Both the position numbers and the translations under genes were made by a program. This document shows, one piece after another, positions 31,001 through 43,000 of a DNA stretch of 64,000 bases; within the stretch, counting starts at the first letter, position 1; each line of letters begins with the position of its first letter. The stretch covers positions 124,001 to 188,000 of the forward strand of contig JAQGDQ010000189.1 in assembly GCA_030141605.1 (NCBI GenBank). Reading direction: 5' to 3'. A model generated the notes under the pieces. It had not been told where the DNA came from and searched no databases. It saw nothing but the letters and a program-made list of their open reading frames with translations. Source of the DNA: Tubiluchus corallicola (Eukaryota; Priapulida; Priapulimorpha; Priapulimorphida; Tubiluchidae).

Positions 31001-34000
31001 ATCTGACGGTAGACCTATCTTTACTAAGTGTTCTTACATCGGTTGTATCGCCTACTATCAGTTTATCGGCTGTACCTACTTGTGAAATGTAAATAGACCA
31101 ATCGCAGCTCTTTTACGACATATTTTGTTTGCTGTACATACTGCTTGGCAACTGGAGTGTATGTGCCCCACGCAGCCCCCACTTCGTTTCACTGTGCCCA
31201 CGCAGCCTCCACTTCGTTTCACTGTGTCCCCTTGCCCCACGCAACCCCCACTTCGTTTCACTGTGGCCCTTTGCCCCACGCAGCCCCCACTTCGTTTCAC
31301 TGTAGCCCCTTGTCCCACGCAGCCCCCGCTTCGTTTCACTGTGGCCCCCTTGCCCCACTTCGTTTCACTGTGCCCCACGCAGCCCTCACTTCGTTTCACT
31401 GTGGCCCCTTGCCCCACGCAGCCACCACTTCGTTTCACTGTAGCCCCTTGTCCCACGCAGCCCCCACTTCGTTTCACTGTGGCCCCTTGCCCCACGCAGC
31501 CCCCACTTCGTTTCACTGTGGCCCCCCTTGCCCCACGCAGCCCTCACATCGTTTCACTGTGGCCCCCTTGTCCCATGCAGCCCCTACTTCGTTTCACCGT
31601 GGCCCCCTTGTCCCACGCAGCCCCTACTTCGTTTCACCGTGGCCCCCTTGCCCCACGCAGCCCCCACTTCGTTTCACCGTGGCCCCACGCAGCCCCCACT
31701 TCGTTTCACCGTGTCCCCTTGCCCCATGCAGCCCCCACTTCGTTTCACCGTGCCCCGCTTGTCCCACGCAGCCCCTACTTCGTTTCACCGTGGCCCCCTT
31801 GCCCCACACAGCCCCCACTTCGTTTCACTATGGCCTATGACGGCGTAATATAACAGGCAAGAGACACAACCCTCCACCTGTTTTTACTCATTTATATTCA
31901 GAAATAAGCCTCTAAAAAGATTTAATTACACTCTCGTGTTCAAGAATATTAGGTTGATTTGGTAAATTATTTATCGTAATTATTAGTGCCACTGGCATAG
32001 CAATGTCTAGTTTTTTTCTGCGTTTAACCGTGTTAAGGACTGATTTTTTATTTTAAAGTTCTGTCTGCCTAATGTCTACAGTAGACGTAATAGGCTTGAT
32101 GATGATGATGGTGATGATGATGATGACGAGTGCTACTGTGTTCGTATGAAACTGACGCATGTGAGAACTGAATTGTAAAACGTTAAAAACAGTGTTTGAA
32201 TAGAGGATTTTTATTTTTTTTTCAATTTTAGATGTTACAATTTCTAAGTTATTATTTTGATATTGTGGGTTATCTTTAAATATCTGTCACCGTTTCAGTG
32301 TTATCTCCAATGAAGAAACTCTTATCTATGGCATATCATATCTCTTCACAAATAAGATTATGCAGAGGCTGACCACATGCCCCTAACTCTGGAAATCTCT
32401 AAACATTTGCTTGCCAAAAGTAGACTGTAGCCGTATCGAATTTCCGTGCTGTAGTCTGGTGTCTGTTGAAATAAGCGTGTTCATCCGAGGGTCTGGGTCA
32501 TAACGCGCAGCATGGGCTTATATTGCTTTATAGATGCTGAAAAACTTGAAAATCGTAACACACGTGGCTCCCATTAAACTAGATTTTCGCGTTTCTATGT
32601 GTGATTTATCATTTATGGTACGTTTTTACCATAGATGAGCTATGTCGGTCTTTCTCTCTCAACCTTCTCTCCCTTCTTTCCTCTGTGTGTGTGTTTGTGT
32701 GTGTGTGTGCGCGTGCGTGCATGTGTGTTTATTGTGTGTGTGTGTATGTATGCGTGCGTGTGTCCCCTCTACTTTCTCTCTCAATGTCTCTCTCTTCTCT
32801 CTCTCTCCCTCCCCTCCCCTGCCCTCTCTCTCTCTTCCACTCCCCCTCCCCCTGCTCTTTCTCTCCCCCCCTCTCTCTCTCTCTCTTTCTCTCTCCTCTC
32901 TCTCTCTCCTCTCTCTCTTTCTCTTCTTTCTCACTTTCTCCATCCGTCTCTATTTCTTTCTTCCCCTCATTTCTCTGTACTCCTCTATCCATGTTTGTCT
33001 CACTGGTTCTCTTTCATCAATGACATTCAGTGCCTCACACGTTAATGACTCAACTCTGACACTGTACTTTCCACTCCATACAATCAAGGCTGTTTACCTT
33101 GACTTTTATTATCCGATGCTATTATCTTGGCAATTTATATGCCAGAACAGATTTATTCTGCAACTGTGACTAGTAATAGACCCATAGATATAATATTTGT
33201 ATGACTGGCAGAGGGCAGCAAAACAAATGGCGGCAAAGCGGATAATATCTCGTACTTTTTAATAGGCGCTCGAGAAATGAATGTAAACAAATTTGCTCTG
33301 CACTTATCACGCGAAAGAGTATCAGTTTTTGAACACCCGGAAATGTTATCTGTTTCGAACCCGTAATTTTCTTAGTCTGCTGAAACGTTTTCGATGAAAT
33401 TATAGGCTATCAGCTCGTGTTGTACATACAGCCACCCCACAAACGTGAACACGAGGGGCAAGGACCGACGCAAAACAACTTTTCAACTCATCTGTAGGCT
33501 ATAATACATAGTAAAGGGTGCAGTCTAAAGGGGGTAAAAGGGAATGGGCGATTCGGGGGAGACAACATTCGGGGAATACCTGCTGTGAGTCAAAACAGTT
33601 AGCTAATCTTCACAGCATGAATCCCCGACTGCCCAGTGGTCAGACAGCGCGTGTGGTCGCCGTCGGTGGTCAGTAAAAAGGCCCTTGGTCAGTGACAGTT
33701 TGTGTGCGCTTTCGGTAACACATTTTTTGCGCAGAGACGCGACTGCCCAGTGATCAGAGACTTTCGGCCAGGGCGTCTGGTCACTGTGAGTGGTCAGTGG
33801 ACAAAGCCGTTGGTCAGTGACAGTTTGTGTGAGCTTGATACTGCAGATTTTTTACGCAGAGACGCTGTTTCTAGGCCAAACGTGTATTTATTTCAAATTG
33901 AAACATGTGTTTCTGGCTTTTCTTCCAACGTGGACTACTTTTTTCACACAGTTCACGCATTCAGCAGTGAATACTCTAGCACGCACATCAATTTCTTCAA

Positions 34001-37000
34001 ATTGCACTCACGAACACTTAAACAACAGAAAGCATTCGAGAATTATCCAATGCAGTGACAACATGAGTTTTTAATAGAATTCAATAAAGTTTTATCATTT
34101 TACTAAATCGATATTAAAGGTGGAGAAAAGGGAATCTTAAAGTAGATGCCAAAGAATTTTCCATATAAAGTTATATTACTTACCACTGCGCTTACCTGTT
34201 TGAAAACTTACATTTTTGAAAAAAAATTAAATGTTCACGCCACCTGGTAGAGCTGCACTGCATCGCTATCCCAATGTGCACCACTGATTCACCAAAAACA
34301 CATTATTGATCCTATTAGCAATAGTTAGTTAGAGCTTTAGTATCTTTGAATAGAGAATTTTAAGGTTTATCCATACGAAGCTAAATTACCTTTACATTAC
34401 GCTTTCTTGTCTGAAGGACTTTTTAACTGGTAGAGGAAATTCTTAATAATTTAAATATTCGCGCCACGTGGTAAAATGTCACAGCATCGCCATCCCAGTG
34501 TGCACCACTGACTCACAAAAAACACATTATTGATCTTAGTGACAAGAGAAAGTAATTTAAACTTTTGCGTAGATAGCAAGGAGTGCGTTACGAATGCTCT
34601 GATTGTTTTTTTCAAATCTTGCGGAATGTTATCTAAACTTGTTTGAAACGACTTACCATTAAAATGGCTGTGTTTAACTGTCATCGGGGAATTTAAATTT
34701 ACTTGTTTTATACAGCGTTACTGCTAATGCAAGCTGTGTATACAATAAGACGGTATGTAAGTGATCTAGAATTGTCCAGACGAGTTTTTTAAACGTATTT
34801 ATGAAATGTATTTGTTGTTTTTTAAGCAGTGACCTTCTTAAATTGGTCAGTGTTGGCATGTTTAATAACATGTTTCAATTTTACTTATATATAATATTTA
34901 TATATAAGTAAAATATATATTTATATACTTATTAATATAATATATTAATAAAATATTTACAGGGCACTGTGCCAAAGTAGAATTTCATATATAAAACAAT
35001 ATATGTATAAAATGAAACAAGCCAGTAATATAAATAAGTTTAAGAAACTTTTAAAAAATATTTTGCTAGAAAATGTAATTTGATAAATGATGTAAGATGT
35101 CAGTTTTTTACCATAATTATACAATTTTATCGTACTAATCAAGTTTTAATCTTTTTACCTTTTTAATTTATTTGCACCTACTTGTGTGTTTATCTTGTAC
35201 TAACCGTATACTATGTATCTTCTACTTTTAGTAGTAATTTTACTTTCTGTACATTTTTTTGCGATATTTTGAATAGACATAAAAGTCTCTTGACTTCAGT
35301 TCATAGATGTATTATAAGTAAATAAATAAAATAATTAATAATATATAGCAAGTTACATGATGATTATTATAAAGCGTTCCAATATCATATCAAATCATTA
35401 TTCGATCATTTCGGATAATAAATTAGATCAATTTCCAGAACTGTAGAATTAGGGACAGGTACAGTAACTCTACTGGCCACTGTCCTCTTTTTCTCTGGTC
35501 ATTACTCCTAGACGTCACAGTTTCATTGCGTAATACACAATTCTAAATTTCTCAGTGCATGTACCTACTACACCTGTAATTTAATTTGACACCTGGAAAT
35601 GTAAACAAACCAGGTGGGGTATCGGCACCTCGTTCACAATTCGCTGCTTTCAAGATTTCATGATAGCGATCCAAGACCTCTGTGTAAGCGTAACTTTCCC
35701 ACACACATCATTTCATACATGACTTACTGTTAATCTCAGAGATTTCAATGGTGAGTCATTCATACACGTCTATTATGCTTTACTTCACAAGAGTAAAGCT
35801 GCCCGTCTCCCGAGATTTGTCCATTACTCTGTGAATTTTTGAATGCGTTTGGGTTAACATTAGATGAAATGGTTTTGCCCAGAAGTTCAGACAAGTAAAA
35901 GCTTTTTGCTACACATCGGACAGCCAGGTAAAGGGAGTGACCACCTACGTTAAAGGAAGACAGGATGATTTTCCATATACTACCCCTTTTTTCAAGCACG
36001 GTGAAAAGTATACATTTTAACACCAATAATACTGCAGAAGCGTTTCTGAAATTTAAATAATTAAGGTTAGAAACTTAAGTAACGGCTGGCGAACCCAACT
36101 GTTGATGACGTCACAAACTAACATAATTCTCAGCAGCAAAAACATTCCATTAGCGTGTTGCAAAACCGAAGATTGAAGTACAGTGCTACTTTAAGAGATT
36201 CGGTGTGTTGTACTAAAACTCGGCAAGTTAAAGGTAAAAATTCAAATTTCAAATTTACTGCTGTCTTCACGCATGAGTTGTCGAACGTGTGCACTGCTTC
36301 ACAAACGAACATCTGTGAAGTGAAAGGTACAGCTTCTGTTTTATGTGCAGCACGTTTCCCAGTAGCTGGCACTGGTGCCCGTCTAACTAACGAATGGCAA
36401 AATGTATGTAAGAGCAAAGAACTAGTGGCGCGAAGACGAAGTTACTTTTTTCTGGTAATAATTCTTTCACGTAAGTCATTCCTGAAAAAAATCGTAATAT
36501 TTTATAGTCAGAGTTTTGTTTTGACCTACAGCTTAGCTCTGGGTCCGGTTTTCCTTTAATTTCCATAGTAGAAATTCATGAACACACGAGTACAAGTCCA
36601 AAAAAGTAAAATTCTTAACATCATTGCTAGTAACGATGCTCTGGCAGAGAATTACGTGGATAAGAGGTCCGATTGAAAAAAACTGACATCCAATAGCTGG
36701 CTGTCATTACCCGATTCAATAATAGTTTCAAATTTTGATGCAGCCTAATAGTGGTGAAATTAAATTTTCAAGAACTGATTAGTAACATTATTAACATGGT
36801 TTCTTGTAAGACGTAGAACATGATTTTATATAATACGTTTAAAATCTGATACAGTTTTGATAAAGACAAAATTGCCTTCAAGAATTGGCTAAAGAGTCAT
36901 TACCTGTGAGATAGTATCTGGCTCACAATAGCTTCAAATTTTCCAGCAGTTTCGATAATGATGAAATTGCAAGAATTGTTAAAGAATTGCTGCTTATAAA

Positions 37001-40000
37001 AGATGTTATCTGCTTCATAATAATAGTTGATTGTGGTTCTAAACTCTGATACAGTTTTGATAGTGGATAGTGGGTGGGTAGCTTCAAAATATGGCTGGTT
37101 TTGCTGCTTGTAAAATGTTATCAAGGCCAAATAATAAGCCTTTTCGCCGTTTCGTTGTGCGCAGTTGCTGTAGGTCAAAAGTTAAGTGCGCCACAGTAAG
37201 GCGTCCTAACTGCAACCGTCACGTGTTCATGTGTGTAAAGTAAAGCTGTCTGCCGCGGTAGTTCATTCACGTCACCTTTATTTCTAACCGTAGCTGATTG
37301 GTTTTATTTATTCGTCGGTGTCACAAGCTCTTGAAACTTGTAGTTGTGTGCTTTTAAAATAAATGTTTATCTTATCCGTTGTTTTACGTGGACTTTACGT
37401 AATTGTGCATTAGCCTGTGCGTGCAGTTATTTACTAACAGTATATTGCTAGGGAACAAGAAAAAAAGGAACTAACAAATAGGCGCCGCACCGTGATAAGC
37501 ATGATCATAAACTGCAGCGTTCGTCTGTGACGTCAGTGTAACGTGGAGCTCATTTTCGTGACATTACACCAGCATCTTTTATCAATCTTTTCTTATGCAA
37601 ACGTGCTTGATGCGCAGAGAAGATGCCTACCATTGCGCATACTGTGTGGTTAGTTTGTGAGGTAATCTGTAGCTGTGTTTGGTTGCCGTTAATTAACTTT
37701 CGAAGGCAATTCAAATGTATAGGAAACAATTGCTAACTTTTTAGGTAAGAAAATGTCTATTTTGGACAGTAAATTAAAGTGAGATTGAGTCTAAACAATC
37801 GTCCTGTTTTCCTCTAACGTACGTGACTGCGTTTGCCACTCTTTTATGTGTAGCATAATTATATAAATGCCTTTGTTTCCGACTGTCGGATTTCAAACTC
37901 TTATTTTTTTCTCTGCGTGTATTCCTGCAGTTGCGTAATCCAAGATAATGAACAAGTTGATTTAGGGCTGACATAAGTGCTGTTAGCCTCTTATGCAGCT
38001 TATAGGTGATGTAACGCGCTTAAAACGTTACGTAACATGATTTTCTGACAGCTGCTGTGCCTCACTGTTTAAGAATGTGAGTTGCTTTGTTTTTCTTTGT
38101 TTATCTGTGTGTTTATTTATTCATTTGTTTACTTTAAATGGTTAGCTTGCTGAGTAATTCGTAGTCGGTCGCCTGGTTGGTTGGTTGGTTTCGTCTTGAT
38201 CAGGTTTCGTCATCATATTCAACTATTACTGCTGCGTTTTGCTGTTTCCAGTGGAAGTTTCATTGTTTAAAATGTTTCCATTTGGAGCATTTATACGTAC
38301 CAGACGGTTTAGTCTTGTGGTAACGACTCCGCTTTCCATCTGGGAGATCGTGAGTTCGATACTGCGGCCAAGTCATACCAAAGATTTTAAAAATGGTACC
38401 TGCTGTTGCCCTGCCTGGCGCGTGGTATTTAGGATAAAAGTGGGGTAATAATAGTCTCTGCTATGTAGTTGTAGGTTGTTATTTACAGTCGGCGATAATA
38501 GCTCTTGGAGCTAATGTTAATTGTTGACCCAAAAGCCGACTTTAAGTATTATTATTGTTGTTGTTGTTTTTATAAAAAGTAAAAAAACAGCTTGACTTCT
38601 CTGATACAAAGGTTTCATTATTTGTTTGTTTCTTGTTTTCATATTTTCCATCCTAATGTTTGAATTGTTTACGTGGAATTTGTTTAAAGTTTGCATGAGT
38701 TTGAGTTTGAATTTTGAAAATTACATATTATGTTCTTCTTCTTGTGTGAAATTACAGTCTAATATAAGCTTCATTTCTTTTTAAATTTGTTTGTAAACGC
38801 TTATGCGTCTTTGTTTACTTTCTTTCGTGTGACGATGTCATTAAAAATCAACAAAGGAACCTGAATTAAAACTTCTCGGCACCTTTTACTTCGTATAAAA
38901 CACTTGCATGTTGCTTAACTTTCCACTCTATTGCCTAGATTTGTTTGACAAAACTTTACTCTGTTCTTCATGAAAGCGCAGGACAGTGGCGTAGCCAGTA
39001 AGGGGGCGCAAACGGAACAACTGTTTCAGTATTGACGCCTTTTCAACAATTTTTTTGTTTAATTTCATCAGTTGTAGTTCGTTCGTGTTACGTTTTTCAC
39101 AATGGTTCGTGTTGTTTCCATTTTATGTTTAAAAATTAAAATAATTGAGTTAACGCGTGTTTTGAGATTTGTGAACTTGCTGTAAAATTTAGCTTCAAAT
39201 AGTTTAGCTTTAAAATTAATTTTAAATACAAAATAACAATTATGTACTTATCTTAAAGTTGTATTTTCTTCGTATTTTGATTTCAAACAGAAAATTAGAT
39301 GTACAATGAATGCGTTAAAAATTGTTTGATACGTGTCACGGCACTTTTTATGTGCTTGCTCCCCTAACTTTAGAACCTGGCTACGTCCCTGTCACGGCAC
39401 TTTTTTATGTGCTTGCTCCCCTAACTTTAGAACCTGGCTACGTCCCTGTCACGGCACTTTTTTATGTTCTTACTCCCCCTAACTTTAGAACCTGGCTACG
39501 TCCCTGTCACGGCACTTTTTTATGTTCTTGCTCCCCCTAACTTTGGAACCTGGCTACGCCCCAGGGGCAGGCGAACGATTTAATGAATGGGCGAAGTTGA
39601 ACTTATTGTGCCTCTGTCAATACGTGTTCTTTGTGACCAATATGGCTACTTTCTGCTTGGCATGCTTGACTAGAGGCCCCATCACTCTCCTGCCGCCGGC
39701 CTGTCAAGTGTTGATGAACTTTATCGAGTCGTCTTTAGTGTACATGTAAGAAAAACTGACGCTGGTTTGTTGGTGTTGAAACATCCCTACATGTGTGGTC
39801 ATTTTGTACTGGAAAAGCTTAGTAGTAATTGCTTGTCAAAAGCTGGTTATCCACTCAGTTTTAGCCTTTTTTAATCCTCAATTTAGGCGGGTTTAAGATG
39901 CACTAACTTAACGACTCTTGCCCAAACCACTAGCCAGTGGGGGGGGGGGGAGAGCACTCTGTCAGAAAGTGATTTCAAGCAAGCAAACTTTCTGACTTAA

Positions 40001-43000
40001 AATTAAGACAGGATGATTTTTCGTATACTAATAAGATAATTGATATTGCAAATGTGTTTCTGATAATTGAATGATAGATTAAAAACTTAATTAACGGCCG
40101 GCGAGCCCAACTATTGATGACATCACAAACTAACATAATTTTCAACAGAAAAATGTTCCATGAGCGTGTTGCACATGTTTGTGAAAGGGAAAATTGAAGT
40201 ACAACACTACTGTGAGATATTCAGTGTGTTGTACTAAAACTAGGCAAGTTTTAAGATAAAAATATTCCGTGACTGTGTTACACGTGTTTGCGAATGAGAA
40301 AGATGCAGTGTGGAAATGATTAAATTCTTGAATAAACTTTTGAAACCCTTGAAAATTGAAGTACAGTGCTACTGTAAGATATTCAGTGTGTTGTACTAAA
40401 ACTAAGCAAGTTTTTTAAGATTAAAATTACAGGGTGTATTGCACAGCCTTTTTAAAAGCATGTCTTAATGCCTCGCAAACTTTTAAAACGCAGAAGTTAC
40501 TATTTAGTTATTAATCAGCCTACATGTATTCCATATTATGCACTAAGAATTTTCACAGTTCCAACGATTGATGGTGATTGTGAAAAGGTCAAAGCTTAAG
40601 TGCACCAGACAAGCGTTTATGTACAATTGACAACGCCTCGCAGTCCATGCTGTTGTAATAGTAAGAGTTTTAACAGCTAGCTAGAACTTTACCTAGTTCA
40701 TTTTTTTCTGTTCCCAAGCAAGATCCTGCTAGTAAATCACTTTACACATAGACTAATGCACAATTAAGTAAAGTCCACGTAAAACTGAAGTTACTGAACT
40801 GATGCAGTAGATGGCTTTGCTGAATTGTAGTTAACACGCATTGCTGTGGTACACTTAACCTTTGACCTACAGCAAACTGCGCATGCGCACAACGAAACTG
40901 TGAAAACGCTTAAACAGACAATGGTTATTAAGCAAACGATGTTTTCATTTCAGAAATCAACAAAGTTCGGCTCAGTTTATTTCACCTGAACGGCTCGGCA
41001 AATCAGGTTCCTCCGTTACCTGAAGCTAAAGGACCGGTCATCAGTTTGTCCGAGAAGGTCTTCGTGCCCGTCAGAGAACACCCAGACGTGAGTATTGGGG
41101 CCGTTGAAATGCGGACTGGGGCAGTGGGGCTATTCATAAACGGGGTGTGAATTTCACAGTATTGGGGCCGTTGAAATGCGGACTGGGGCAGTGGGGCTAT
41201 TCATAAACGGGGTGTGAATTTCACAGGTGAAACAGAAGCTGTAAAAAGACAAAGAAAAATATCATTAGAGATGGTATTAGACTACATCCTCACAGTAGTT
41301 GCAAAACAGTGGTGTTAGCTTAATCAAGCTATCTTAATTTTACATACTATTAACAAATAATAGTCTTTCTATCTTTTATATCATCCCATATATGAGCTTC
41401 ATTCATTACATCATTCCATTTTAACCACTAATGTTTTTTTATCACGATTCAGTTTAAATTCTCAGATTATTTCCATTATTTTTTTTCTGTCACTGTGTGG
41501 GACAATCTAACAAGCCCTGCTTTTTGATTGTCCGCAACACATTTACCTTCGTATATTAGTGAACAGTGTTTGAGGCTTTTCCTGTGCAGTATTTCTCATT
41601 TGTATTATGTTCATTGTAGGCCCTTTCACTAGATATTGTACATGAAACTTTTGTAAATGTGTAATGTGAAATAAATGACTAAATGACTATTTTATAACAA
41701 AATGTCATAAATGTTTTGTGCTGGAGAAATCGTCTAACTTTACCAGCAAATAATTTATCTACGTAAATGATTACGTAAATTATACATTTGCTTTGAAACT
41801 ATTTTATTTTCTGAGTTCTAATGCCGATCTTTTAAAATTTACATGCATAAGAATTGCCCAACCCAGGTGTCAGGTAATGAAACAGAAGATTAAAATTTTG
41901 GTGAAAGGCGTGCCATTTCAGTCAGAAAAAATGGGTCGAGTACGACTTTTGTTTTAAGAACAGTTGCCAAACTAAAACAACAAATTTTGACGTGTAATCT
42001 AAATTGCGAAAGTCGCTGGTTCAAATACAGGCGCAATAACAATTCTCAGTTTTTGTGTGTTTGCCATTTCGGAGCAATAAGTAAAAAAAATTGTTTTTTT
42101 TTCACAAATTTGTTGACTAATTTGCTGGAGATATGGATTATTTTTGTTCAGTACAGTAGCGCTATCCTTTGGTTTAAATAATATTTTATTAAACATTACA
42201 ATCATAACTACATATATATATATATATATATATAATAATCTTTATTTGCCATTAAAATACAATGATAATCACTGAATAAAAACTTTACAGAGAGGATCAA
42301 TCAGTGTTAGTTAATAAAAATTTACACTGCTAAAGGCACTTATAATAAGCACATTGGGCAATTAATCAAACGCTGAGCAGGTATAACCTATATAAAAGCT
42401 TTTCAAAGAGTAGATACGTCATTTATAAGTTCCATAGGCACACGATTATAGAAATTGTTAGTTATTCTACAGGTCAGAATGAGATTAAGCAAGTTACGTA
42501 ACTTGTTTGTTGAATAGCAGGTGTGCGAAATGGTGTTACAAGTTGATTATGACGTGTTTGATGTTGATGTTAAGCTACAAAAATAGAACGAGTGATGAAG
42601 AAGCTAATGAAAGAAAGATGAAAGTGTTGGGTTCACGGGAACGCAAAAATATAAATAATTTGCCCTGTAAGGTAGAATTCAGAGATTTTAATATACTATA
42701 GATTTAATTTTATTAATTTCAAAACCCACTTTGTATAAAGTGCATTTATACTAGAGAGTGGTATTATGGATATGATTTGGAGTGAGTGCATTTATACTAG
42801 AGAGTGGTATTATGGATATGATTTGGAGTGAGTGCATTTATACTAGAGAGTGGTATTATGGATATGATTTGGAGTGAGTGCATTTATACTAGAGAGTAGT
42901 ATTATGGATATGATTTGGAGTGAGTGCATTTATACTAGAGATATCCTTTCATCTGGTCCAGGCTGTACTATCTACTAATGGCATTTTCGGGTCAGTTCAA

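Noticed and set aside
31125-31853. 242-aa and 231-aa open frames rich in Pro/His/Phe, and a 146-aa minus-strand frame
   Set aside because: All lie in the 39-bp minisatellite; open frames on several frames and both strands result from periodicity. No start context, splice support or family.
32601-33169. Leu/Ser-rich and Arg/Glu-rich open frames
   Set aside because: Simple TG and CT microsatellite translations.
33702-34074. 118-aa and 94-aa open frames as a small gene
   Set aside because: No recognisable family; the 5' half lies in the 114-bp duplication and two frames are open together. Kept only as a possible regulatory or exon candidate.
36155-36559. 134-aa open frame and its 95-aa antisense partner
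   Set aside because: Inside MITE-C; not conserved in the copies at 40005, 50903 and 63286.
42740-42950. CRISPR-like regular repeats
   Set aside because: Head-to-tail units with no unique spacers, in a eukaryotic intron. The same applies to the 60-bp and 35-bp arrays.
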